Assembly (NCBI GenBank): GCA_965197865.1
Contig: CBDANZ010000002.1
Coordinates: forward strand, 496,001 to 560,000
Length of the DNA stretch: 64,000 nucleotides
Direction: 5' to 3'
DNA from: CBDANZ01 sp965197865
GTDB lineage: Bacteria > Acidobacteriota > Vicinamibacteria > Vicinamibacterales > CAVVIG01
The position numbers and the translations under genes were made by a program. Under the pieces are notes generated by a model. That model saw only the letters and a program-made list of their open reading frames with translations. It was not told the DNA's origin and made no database searches. Positions 37,780-45,801 of the stretch are shown piece after piece (the first letter of the stretch is position 1; every line of letters begins with the position of its first letter).

Positions 37780-38573
37780 CGGCGACCGCGAGTGACCGGC
37801 GCGACCGGCTGCGGGCGATGCTGGCGGACTTGAAGATGCCCGGCGCCCTGGAAGCCGTCGACGGCGTGCTGGCGCAGGTCGACAGCGGGGCGGTGACGGC
37901 GGGCGAAGCGATCGAGCTGGTGCTCAACGCCCAGATCGCGCTGCGCAACAACCGTCGCCTGCAGGCCGCCATGCGCTCCTCGCGCCTGCCGGCCGTCAAG
38001 ACGCTGGCGCAGTTTGACTTTACCTTCCAGCCGAGCCTCAAGCGCGAGCAGATCGAGAGCCTGCACGAGCTGGGATTCCTCGACCGCGCCGAGAACGTCA
38101 TCCTGCTCGGCCCGCCTGGAGTGGGCAAGACGCATCTGGCGATCAGTCTGGCGATCGCGGCCGCCGAGGCCGGCCGACGCGTCTACTACGGGACGTTGGC
38201 AGGCCTGATCGACTCGCTCATGGACGCCAGGGCCGCGGGTGAGCTGTCCCGGCGGCTGCGCGTGCTGACGCATCCCGCGCTGCTCGTCGTCGACGAGATC
38301 GGCTACCTGCCGGTCAGCCAAGACGGCGCCGTGCTCTTCTTCCAGCTGATCAACGCCCGACACGAGCGGGCGTCGACGGTGCTGACCTCGAACAAGGGCT
38401 TCGAGGAATGGGGACACGTGCTCGGCGACGAGATCATGGCGGCGGCGCTCATCGACCGGCTGCTGCACCATTGCCACATCGTCAACACCCGGGGCAACAG
38501 CTACCGGATGCGGGAGCATCAGCACTGGCTCAGGACAGCGTCGGACGAACAGCGTGAGGGAGTCGCAACGTGA
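37776..38573 (+). CDS. istB: IS21 helper ATPase IstB
   Basis: A 265-residue AAA+ ATPase related to DnaC. Walker A is GPPGVGKTHLA (about residue 115), Walker B is LLVVDEIGYLP, and the sensor region LTSNKGFEEWG follows. IstB binds target DNA and stimulates IstA. It begins inside the istA stop codon, so translation is coupled. Intact. Confidence 0.94.
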   Translation: MTATASDRRDRLRAMLADLKMPGALEAVDGVLAQVDSGAVTAGEAIELVLNAQIALRNNRRLQAAMRSSRLPAVKTLAQFDFTFQPSLKREQIESLHELGFLDRAENVILLGPPGVGKTHLAISLAIAAAEAGRRVYYGTLAGLIDSLMDARAAGELSRRLRVLTHPALLVVDEIGYLPVSQDGAVLFFQLINARHERASTVLTSNKGFEEWGHVLGDEIMAAALIDRLLHHCHIVNTRGNSYRMREHQHWLRTASDEQREGVAT

Positions 38574-38731
38574 CCGCCGGCTGCGCAGCTTCGCGGCGCG
38601 TTTTGGCCAGGACTCCGGTCGCTCCGCTCCCTGCGTCCAGCCCAAAACGCCCGACGGGCATCAACGGGAGAACGTCCGCTCCGCCCGAGATGTATCTCCC
38701 CGAAGTGTGCAGTTTTCGGTTGCCATTGACA

Positions 38732-38855
38732 CCAATGCTTCCGCCGGCGCCGTTTGTGATACGGGCGAGGCGAATGAGGCGGCCCGCTGGCCGGCCTCAC
38801 CGGGTCGGGCCAAAAGGATGCCGAAGATGAGGAGGCTGGCGCCGGCGCGAATCAT
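38732..38855 (-). pseudogene. DUF5916 gene, 5' part with signal peptide
   Basis: The start of the gene whose remainder is at 34434-36633. ATG at 38855 begins a 41-codon stretch with a clear signal peptide (IRAGASLLIFGILLARPGEA) and reads PAEAL into the IS21 end. In the ancestral sequence the next residues are ELPFTFDG. Translation now runs into the element and stops near 38661. Confidence 0.9.
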
Positions 38856-39466
38856 CGAGTGTCTCGTCTGGACACACCGGCCCTCATTGCATCTCAACAG
38901 CCGCTGGCCCGCAGTCGCAGGCGCTCCCGCCAGGTTTAGACTCAAGATTCGGCTCGTATCCCGAGTCCGACATTCGGTGACAGATCTTCCGGAGCGCGGC
39001 ACCCGCCTGGCCAGGCGCGTCGACCCAGAAGATGGGCATCTTTCGAGAAGATGGGCATTTCTTGAGGAAGGTACAGCGCGGCGAGGCGGGATGCCGAGCC
39101 CGGAAAAGGGCAGCGAATCGTCGCGACTCGTGACACGAGTCTAGAGCGCGAGACATTGTATCATTCAACAGCTTCGTCGGCGTGGAGGCGTGCACAGCCA
39201 GTCCTGAACAAACTACGAGGGCCGTGATGAGGGGGAGCCAGTACCCGGAGGTTCGCATGTCGAAGCGATTCCGAGCCCAGAGCCGCGCGAAGGCGCCGTG
39301 CGCTCAGGGGACCGCGCGTGGTCCCAACGGTTCTGGGCGACGACATGCCGGGCTCGAGGCCAGTCTCGTAGATCGTACGGTCTGAGCACGGTTCGCGCCC
39401 ATGCGGGACGGGCGTGGTTGAGTTCGCCGGTCGGTGGTAACGGGATCAGGATTCGAGGAGGATCGT
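38856..39466. other. 611-bp intergenic region
   Basis: Divergent promoter region between the broken DUF5916 gene and the Tat-exported MBL gene. Apart from a short direct repeat (AGAAGATGGGCAT twice near 39028-39060) I see no gene, RNA or coding remnant. The ribosome site GAGGAGG at its right edge belongs to the next gene. Confidence 0.5.
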
Positions 39467-40579
39467 ATGACGAAGTTGAGTCGTCGGGAAGCGATCGGGC
39501 ACATGGCGGGCGTGGGAGTCGGGATCACCGCGGCGCTGGCAACGCCTGAGAACGTAGGTCTGGCGAGCACGGGCGCTCACCAGTCGGCGCCTGCCAACGT
39601 CCCGAGGATTCCCAACTGGAAGACCGAGTTGCGTCAACTCGCGCCGAATGTTTACGCGTATATCCAGGCCGGCGGTCCGGAGGGGTACCAGGCGTTCCGC
39701 AAGACATCGCGCTTTCAATACGACAACGGCGCCGTCAGCAATGCCGGCGTCATCGTCGGCCCCGATTCCTTGATGGCGATCGATGCACTCGGCGCCCCGC
39801 TTCACACGAAGGCTTTCATCGCGGCGGCCAGAAAGACCACCGGTAAGTCGTTTAGCCGCTTGGTCAACACACACCATCACGGCGACCATACGAACGGCAA
39901 TCAGTTTTTCTTACCGGCCGAGATTGTCGCGCACGAGTTTTGTCGGCAGGCGGTCATTACGAGAGGGGCGGCGATCAAGCCCGGCGCCAAATGGGAGAAG
40001 CGGGAGGCCTGGGCTGAGGGAGCCGAAGACCGGATCGTGGCGCCGCCTGCCACGACCTTCAGTGATAAACAAACCTACCGTTTCGGCGACACGATCGTGG
40101 AGCTTATTTTTGTTGGCCCGGCCCACACCTACGGCGACGTTGTGGCCTACCTGCCTCAGGAGAAGATTCTCTTTGGCGGCGACGTCGTGTTCCACTACGT
40201 CACTCCGGCTGTTCAAAATGGGCACGTCACCAAATGGATCGAGACGATGGACAAGCTCCTGGCGATGGACATCAAGACGGTCGTGCCGGGGCACGGGCCG
40301 CTCGGCGGGAAGAGAGAGATGGCCGAAACCCGCGAGTACTTCGTGATCCAGAAGCGCGAGGCCCGGAAACGGTTCGACGCCGGGATGGGCCCCGGCAAAG
40401 CGGCCGCCGACATCGACATGGGCAAGTTCGAAGGGTGGACCAACCCGGACCGGGCGGCCTGGAATCTGTGCCGGCTCTATGAAGAATTCAGTGGCACTAT
40501 CACCCCCGTCACCAACCGGAGGGCACAGCGCGAGGCTGTTGAAGAGTACATGACCCTCAGGGCCGCACGCACTCCGTAG
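39467..40579 (+). CDS. Tat-exported MBL-fold hydrolase
   Basis: A 370-residue metallo-beta-lactamase-superfamily protein. The N-terminus LSRREAIGHMAG is a twin-arginine signal, implying export in folded, metal-loaded form. Zinc ligands are complete: NTHHHGDHTNG (HxHxDH), GPAHTYGD, FGGDVVFH and VPGHGP. The C-terminal helical part (KREARKRFDAGMGPGKAAADIDMGKFEGW) is typical of the quinoprotein-relay-type MBL proteins that occur with PQQ dehydrogenases. The reaction is unknown. GAGGAGG before the ATG at 39467 fixes the start; the longer frame from 39434 would spoil the Tat signal. Third intact MBL gene in the window. Confidence 0.87.
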   Translation: MTKLSRREAIGHMAGVGVGITAALATPENVGLASTGAHQSAPANVPRIPNWKTELRQLAPNVYAYIQAGGPEGYQAFRKTSRFQYDNGAVSNAGVIVGPDSLMAIDALGAPLHTKAFIAAARKTTGKSFSRLVNTHHHGDHTNGNQFFLPAEIVAHEFCRQAVITRGAAIKPGAKWEKREAWAEGAEDRIVAPPATTFSDKQTYRFGDTIVELIFVGPAHTYGDVVAYLPQEKILFGGDVVFHYVTPAVQNGHVTKWIETMDKLLAMDIKTVVPGHGPLGGKREMAETREYFVIQKREARKRFDAGMGPGKAAADIDMGKFEGWTNPDRAAWNLCRLYEEFSGTITPVTNRRAQREAVEEYMTLRAARTP

Positions 40580-40747
40580 TCGGGGGGTGCGGAGGGTTGT
40601 TGATCCAGAAGGTACACGCTTCGACGCGCGCCGCAGACCCGCGGCAGCACCTAATTGAAGGCCCCGCGCCCCTTGTCGCCGTGTCACGGAGGAGCCTGCG
40701 GTGGCCCGCTGATCCGGCAGGGGTTGCCGCCGGCGCGCTCGAGGGCG

Positions 40748-41204
40748 TCACCAGCGGAAGCGGGCGCCGAGACCAACGCCGTTGATGGTGGAGTTGTACC
40801 GCGGAGCCTCCTTGCGGCAGGTCCAGCCAATTGACTGACACGCGCGGTTCTATCGCCAGCTGGTTTGTGAACTCGACGCGTCGGTTGTAGCTCAGCGCGT
40901 GCTGGTCACCGGCGTAGAAGCCTCCCGTTGTCGCGGAGAAAGTTTTCGCTGGGTCGCAACCTGATACGAAGTAGAGCCGCCCGCGGTAGCTCTCCTCGTC
41001 GGCCGTCGTGCCGGGTGTACGGCTGCGCGCGTACGGGCCCACGGGTTCGAAATTATTGAAGAACGCCAGACTGACGTCCGCGGCAGCCACGACGTTCGCG
41101 TCAGGCCCGGAAAACGAGGGCGATAGATGATCGAACCACGTCGTGACCGTGCTGCCTGTGGACGCTTGGGGACCGGCGTTGTGCTGGACCGTGGTCCACG
41201 CGCC
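40748..41204 (-). pseudogene. DUF5916 protein C-terminal remnant
   Basis: A degraded 3' end of another DUF5916 gene. One frame shows AADVSLAFFNNFEPVGPY, KTFSATTGGFYAG and LAIEPRVSVNWLDLPQGG, aligning with GTFYSGHKTT and LSIEPSMSVNWVNLAEG of the gene at 34434. After a frameshift the other frame gives RYNSTINGVGLGARFRW and a stop at 40748-40750, the usual aromatic barrel end. No upstream domains remain. Confidence 0.8.
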
Positions 41205-41323
41205 ATGAGAGTGCCGGGCGCTCGGGGAAAGGCGTTTCTCGCGCCCACGCGAGGCCGCCAAACCGCGTATCATTAGGTCCATCCGAAAATGAACAAGCGA
41301 AGCACAATGGGAGGAAGAAGACT

Positions 41324-42325
41324 ATGTTGAGAGGAAGAACACTACTCGGAGGCTGTTCCCTACTCGTTGCGGCCGTCGTAGTGGTGCTCGGCACGTCCCG
41401 AACGCTCGCGCAAGACTCGCGCTCAACGCCCACTCCGCCGCCCATGACCGCGCAAGAGTTCGACAAGATGTTCAAGGACAATTCGAATTGGGGGCGCTGG
41501 GGAAACGACGATGAGCTCGGTGCTGCCAATCTGATCACCGCAGCCAAGACCAGGCAGGCGGTGGCGCTGGTCAAGAGAGGCACGTCGGTATCGCTGGCCC
41601 ACGCTGATTTGAAGGAGGTGGGACTGGACAATCCCAACCGCGGGTTCGAACACACCATGAGTCAAAGCGGCCAATCCGACACGTACCGGTTTAGGTATCA
41701 CGGCTTCTTCCTCAGCCACATAGACTCGCTTTGTCATTACCCGTACCAGGACAAGCTCTTCAACGACGTGCCGAGGAGCGCAACTTCGCCGGCGGGCTGC
41801 AGCAAGTTGGGGATCGAACACCTGAAAACAGGCGTCATCACGCGCGGCGTCCTGCTCGACATCCCACGCCTGAAAGGCGTGCCCTATCTCGAGCCGGGGA
41901 CGGCGATCACCGTGCAGGACGTCGAAGCCTGGGAAAAGAAGGCGGGCGTCACGCTTGGAGCGGGTGACGCGTTACTCCTGTATACAGGCCGATGGGCGCG
42001 CCGGGCGAAACTTGGAGCCTGGAAACCAGACACATTCGCCGGTTTTCATCCCTCCGTGGGGACGTGGATCAAGGCGCGCGATATTTCGATCGTCGGCAGC
42101 GATGCGGCGACCGATGTCATGCCTAATCTCGCGGAGGGGGTTAGCCAGCCGCTGCACGTGTTCCTCATCGCCGGAGTCGGGGTCCATATTCTCGACAACC
42201 TGGACCTTGAAGCGCTCGCCGATACCGCCGCGCAACTGAATCGATGGGAATTCATGCTGACGCTCGCACCGATTCCGGTGGCCGGCGGAACCGGTAGCCC
42301 GCTTAACCCCCTGGCGACGTTTTGA
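41324..42325 (+). CDS. Exported cyclase-family (kynurenine formamidase-like) hydrolase
   Basis: A 333-residue protein of the cyclase / arylformamidase family (PF04199 type). It has a signal peptide (to about RTLAQ), NWGRWGNDDELGAANLIT near the N-terminus, the metal-binding region HGFFLSHIDSLCHYPY (variant of HxGTHxDxxxH), and late SDAATDVMP and LIAGVGVHILDNLDLE. Relatives are Mn or Zn hydrolases acting on formamides, lactones or cyclic amides. Export separates it from tryptophan-pathway KynB. The His of the usual GTH is retained as SHID. The start has GGGAGGAAGAAG upstream. Confidence 0.87.
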   Translation: MLRGRTLLGGCSLLVAAVVVVLGTSRTLAQDSRSTPTPPPMTAQEFDKMFKDNSNWGRWGNDDELGAANLITAAKTRQAVALVKRGTSVSLAHADLKEVGLDNPNRGFEHTMSQSGQSDTYRFRYHGFFLSHIDSLCHYPYQDKLFNDVPRSATSPAGCSKLGIEHLKTGVITRGVLLDIPRLKGVPYLEPGTAITVQDVEAWEKKAGVTLGAGDALLLYTGRWARRAKLGAWKPDTFAGFHPSVGTWIKARDISIVGSDAATDVMPNLAEGVSQPLHVFLIAGVGVHILDNLDLEALADTAAQLNRWEFMLTLAPIPVAGGTGSPLNPLATF

Positions 42326-42661
42326 TCCGGGGAGGGTGGGGGACTCAAGGGTCAGGGGAGCCAGCGAAGCGGCGTCTCGGCTGACGTTCACACTACTGGG
42401 ATCACGACGTCGAACCCTCGCAACGGCCCGCGTAGACTGTGTCGCGGTGTCCACCCGCCCAGCGCTCGGGTCGAAGGGGGGCGCGATGCGAATGATCGAT
42501 GGCGCTTTGCACACGGCGCAACACGCGATTGCGATGTTGGAGTGCGACATGCGCCCCGCATACCGCCCATCGATCTCGCTCGGCGGCGCCCAGCCCCGTT
42601 GTTCTTTGGCACCTCGAACGTTCGACCTCCTTCGACCGGCCGTTTGGGTAGGCGCAGGATT
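42326..42661. other. 336-bp convergent intergenic region
   Basis: Between the convergent cyclase-family and RidA genes. No gene, RNA or strong hairpin is recognised. Confidence 0.45.
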
Positions 42662-43129
42662 TCATGGTTGGGCGACCACCGCAATCACTTCGATTTCGAG
42701 CATGAACTCCGGGCGGGCCAGGTGGACGACCTGGACCAGCGTGCTCGCGGGGCTCGTTTCTCCGAAATACCGCGCGCGAGCATCGCGCATAGAGGGCGCG
42801 TCATCCATGTCGGTGACGTAGATATTCATTTTCACGACGTCGGCGAACGTCGCGCCAGCCGCAGTCAGTGCGGCCTCCAGGTTCTTGAACACCTGCTCAG
42901 CCTGCGCCTTCATGTCTCCGGCACCCACGACGTTTCCGTCGCTGTCGCGCGCAAACTGCCCGGCGATGTAGACGGTTTTCGCGGGGCCGGTCACCTCGAC
43001 GATGTGCGTGTAGCCGGTCGGCTTCGACAATGTTGGCGGGTTGGTACGTTTGACCTGAGGCCCGCGCGCCTGCGCGAAGGCAAACACTGGTGTCAGCACG
43101 AACAGGACTGACAGCAAGACGCGCATCAT
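42662..43129 (-). CDS. Exported RidA/YjgF-family protein
   Basis: A 155-residue protein: signal peptide (to about AFAQ), then a RidA domain with YIAGQFARDSDGNVVG, QAEQVFKNLEAALTAAG, DVVKMNIYVTDM and a late PASTLVQVVHLARPEFMLEIEVIAV. Cytoplasmic RidA removes reactive 2-aminoacrylate. The typical Arg of that active site sits within the ARPEF segment in a changed context, so deaminase activity is not assured. Secreted RidA-like proteins are known but undefined in role. Two adjacent ATG codons (43129, 43126) follow AGGTAGGAG. It could act with the neighbouring cyclase-family hydrolase on an enamine or imine product, which is speculation. Confidence 0.87.
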   Translation of the reverse strand: MMRVLLSVLFVLTPVFAFAQARGPQVKRTNPPTLSKPTGYTHIVEVTGPAKTVYIAGQFARDSDGNVVGAGDMKAQAEQVFKNLEAALTAAGATFADVVKMNIYVTDMDDAPSMRDARARYFGETSPASTLVQVVHLARPEFMLEIEVIAVVAQP

Positions 43130-43509
43130 CTCCTACCTTTCTGACAATGGCGCCAGGGGTCAGGCGCCACGAAGGGCCAATTCCGCACGACAACTGGAGG
43201 GATTAATCCCTGCAGTCAGGAATAGATGACGCGGTAGTACGAGCGATTCACGTTCGGAGCAATCCCAATTGTGGATTGGTCGGGACGAGACATTCCGAGA
43301 GTTCGACAGACGCGTGCGCGACGAGGAGGCGCCTCGGTTCAGGCGGGTGTCTGGCGCGTGGCGCGATCTGGGTAGTCCGGTTGGCGATTTCAGCGCGTCG
43401 GCAGCGACCCGGCAACCGAGAGTAGCGCGTGGCAGTCGGGATGGAATCCCCGCTAAGTACCTCCGCCCGTCCTAGCCAAGTCAGATCTGGCCACCTTCTG
43501 AAAGAAACC

Positions 43510-43990
43510 TCGGATGCTCCAGAGGCAAGCTGCGCATGCATGTGCTCGCCGTGTAAGGCTCGTCGAGCACTCGCATCCGCGCCAGATCCTCGTCGCCGCC
43601 CTCGGCCGGTCGCAGTAGAACGACGAGCGCGGCCAGATCCAACAACGCCCCTTGCCGCGCGACGCTCAACCCGGGAGGCCTCGTGTCGACCGCGGCGCGT
43701 CGGTCAGTGGGCGACCGGGGGTGTGTTTTCTTCAACCAGGCCCAGCCCACCTTCCAGTTGGCCGATTTCCTGATACAAGGCGGGCTTCCATGCCTCGTGG
43801 TGCTCAGCCGCCTGTTTTCAGCGCTTCGCGAACGCCTCCAGCCACGCTTTCAAGGCCTGTTTCTTCCATGGCATGGTCTGCACCGGAGGCCCCCCGTGGA
43901 CGCCAATTCGCTCAACGTCCGAGCGCTGCGACGGGCCGTGCCCGCCACGTTCGCGTTGAACTCTGTGCTGTGCTGTTGTCGTCTTGCCAT
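43510..43990 (-). pseudogene. Decayed IS3-family transposase genes
   Basis: Scattered minus-strand frames resemble orfA and orfB of a second IS3-type element unrelated to the intact one. orfA traces are RRQQHSTEFNANVAG, then WKKQALKAWLEAFAKR followed by a stop, then ALYQEIGQLEGGL. orfB traces are WLKKTHPRS, GLSVARQGALLDL and RPAEGGDEDLARMRVLDEPYTA. Several stops and frameshifts intervene, and the catalytic core is missing. The surrounding 43130-44237 gap contains nothing else I recognise. Confidence 0.65.
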
Positions 43991-44237
43991 CGCTGGCCTC
44001 CTCGCCCGGGAGCGGGACACGAGCGCCTGTGTTATGCTTTGCAGTCGAGCGATCCACTAAGCTCAGGGTGGTGTTTGGCTCGTTCCAGGCATGGGCACCC
44101 GGATGCGTTGTGTTCCCTCGATGAGTCCCCACGCGGGTTCGATGGACGTGAAATTATGCAAAGAGAGTGGCAGAAGATCGAGCAAGGGCACCCGCATCGC
44201 GCGAAGATCGCTCATGCACTTTGAACGGAGAAATGCC

Positions 44238-44960
44238 ATGAACAAAAGGCTAGGGTCGATCTTGTTCGTCTCTTGTTGCTTGTCAGTTGTTCCTGCCTGG
44301 GCGCAGCCTCAAGCTGGGGCTCAACCTCGAAGTGGGGCGCAGCTGCAAGGGGATAGCCAACCACCCTCCACTCCAGCCCCTCCCGACGAGGACGACCCGC
44401 AAGGCCGGCGAATTCAACCGGGGGCGGAACAGGGTCGTGGCGTTCCGACGACTCTGAGCGACGTCCAGTCGAAGTTCAACATGGACTACTTCCTGGGGAC
44501 CTGGAACTTCGAGTCGACCGTGTCAGAGAGCCCGTTTGGCGGGGGTGGAACAACCTCGGGGTCGGAAACGATCCGAAATATATGGGATGGTCGCTTTTGG
44601 GACGTTACGATAAAAGGGGAAGGGCCTGACGGTCCGTTCGCAGGAAAGGGCTTCATCACGTACGCGGACAGCTTCGCCGGCCAATCCTTCGTGCGGTACG
44701 AAGTCACGCGAGAAATAGGGCTCCTCCGAACCGGAAGACTCGGTTGTGATCTGGGGGGCACCTGTAGCCTACACTTCGAGACCCCGCCCTTTGAACACAA
44801 TGGTTCGACGCTACGGCTCCGGGGGCGGTATTATCTGACGTCGCCGTTCTCCTATCGCCTGAACACCGAAATTCGCATCAATACGGACGATTACCGAAAC
44901 TTGGGGACCGCTTGGTATAGGAAGGATGTAGAAGTGGAGCTGCCTGCAGCTGTTAGGTAG
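44238..44960 (+). CDS. Exported DUF1579-like protein
   Basis: A 240-residue protein with a signal peptide (to about PAWAQ), a low-complexity Gln/Pro-rich linker to about residue 75, and a beta-rich domain beginning DYFLGTWNFES. GGTTSGSETIRNIWDGRFW and KGFITYADSFAGQSFVRYE resemble DUF1579 / calycin-like proteins that fold as small beta-barrels. A Cys pair (GCDLGGTCS) may form a disulfide. The ATG at 44238 has GGAG upstream; the frame is open to 44091 but lacks a start with a signal. Ligand unknown. The assignment to DUF1579 is tentative. Confidence 0.65.
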   Translation: MNKRLGSILFVSCCLSVVPAWAQPQAGAQPRSGAQLQGDSQPPSTPAPPDEDDPQGRRIQPGAEQGRGVPTTLSDVQSKFNMDYFLGTWNFESTVSESPFGGGGTTSGSETIRNIWDGRFWDVTIKGEGPDGPFAGKGFITYADSFAGQSFVRYEVTREIGLLRTGRLGCDLGGTCSLHFETPPFEHNGSTLRLRGRYYLTSPFSYRLNTEIRINTDDYRNLGTAWYRKDVEVELPAAVR

Positions 44961-45041
44961 GCGGGGGGAGGTGTCAATCCGGTAAGAATTGCCTTGGGTG
45001 ACACCGGTTGACTCATGCAGGACAGCAAAAGGAGAAGATTC

Positions 45042-45509
45042 ATGAAAGGATGTGGAGTTCTTGGAGTAGTTGCGCTCGTGGTAGGAGGGGGGACCGCGGG
45101 CATCCGCGCCCAGCAAGGCGATGTGTCTAAGCCCAAAGTTCCGATTGTGAGTGTGGTGGGATGCGCCAGCCATAATACGGCCGAGGGCACTTGGCTGCTG
45201 ACGGACGCAACAGAGGGCATCGAATCAAAAGTGCTGTTTACCAGCGCGAAAGAGATTGAGGAGTCCAGGCAGAAAGCTTTGGGGAAGAACCGCTATAAGC
45301 TCATTGGCACTCCGGAATTTCTGACGAAAGAAGAGCTTCTGAAATCCGGGCAACGGGCAGAGTTCACCAGGCCGGAGGTTGCCAACGCGACGGGCCAGCT
45401 TCAAAATGGCCACAAGCTGCTCGTCAAGGGCCTTCTCATCACGGCTCCGAACGAAAGACGCCTGAACCTGGTTTCCGTGCAGCAACTGGCAGATACCTGC
45501 GAACGATAA
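45042..45509 (+). CDS. Small exported protein of unknown function
   Basis: A 155-residue protein with a signal peptide ending near GIRAQ. The mature domain starts SVVGCASHNTAEGTWLLTDATEG and ends LVSVQQLADTC, so a disulfide between the terminal cysteines is likely. The middle (KNRYKLIGTPEFL, LLVKGLLI) looks like a small OB-like beta-barrel. AAAGGAGAAG before ATG 45042 decides the start; an upstream ATG at 45015 has no site, although it would add a Tat-like KRRRFMKG. It lies 81 bp after the DUF1579-like gene in the same direction. Function unknown. Confidence 0.65.
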   Translation: MKGCGVLGVVALVVGGGTAGIRAQQGDVSKPKVPIVSVVGCASHNTAEGTWLLTDATEGIESKVLFTSAKEIEESRQKALGKNRYKLIGTPEFLTKEELLKSGQRAEFTRPEVANATGQLQNGHKLLVKGLLITAPNERRLNLVSVQQLADTCER

Positions 45510-45801
45510 CTTCCGTCCGGAACCACCATTGAGGTTGTGCCGGTTGGGCCTCACGGCGGGCCGTCTCCGGGCTCTCGCTCGGCCACATTCGGTCCGGCGT
45601 GGTGCTTTGCCGAGTGGTGTGACAATGGCTCCGTCCCCTACACTCGCAGTAAACTGTTGATTCCGCTGGAAGGACGACCGAGTGGCTGAGGGAGCACGCC
45701 ATCCACTTTCGTTTGAGAATGTGTCCCCCGGCCATGTGCGGAGTCCGACGTTCGGCACGAACTGATAGCGGCGTCTTGTGTTGGACGGGGCTCCGCCCTC
45801 T

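Larger units (their letters stand above)
36634..38731 (+). mobile_element. IS21-family insertion sequence
   Basis: A 2,098-bp element with ends TGTTGGTGGCAACCG (left) and, reversed, TGTCAATGGCAACCG (right). An additional internal end repeat GGCAACCGAAAAC occurs near both termini, as is usual for IS21. The flanking CCAAT duplication lies at 36629-36633 and 38732-38736. It carries istA and istB with overlapping ATGA. It interrupts the DUF5916 gene. All parts look intact. Confidence 0.95.

Noticed and set aside
39026..39062. Short direct repeat AGAAGATGGGCAT
   Set aside because: Only two copies, no flanking structure and no associated gene; too little to call an element or operator.
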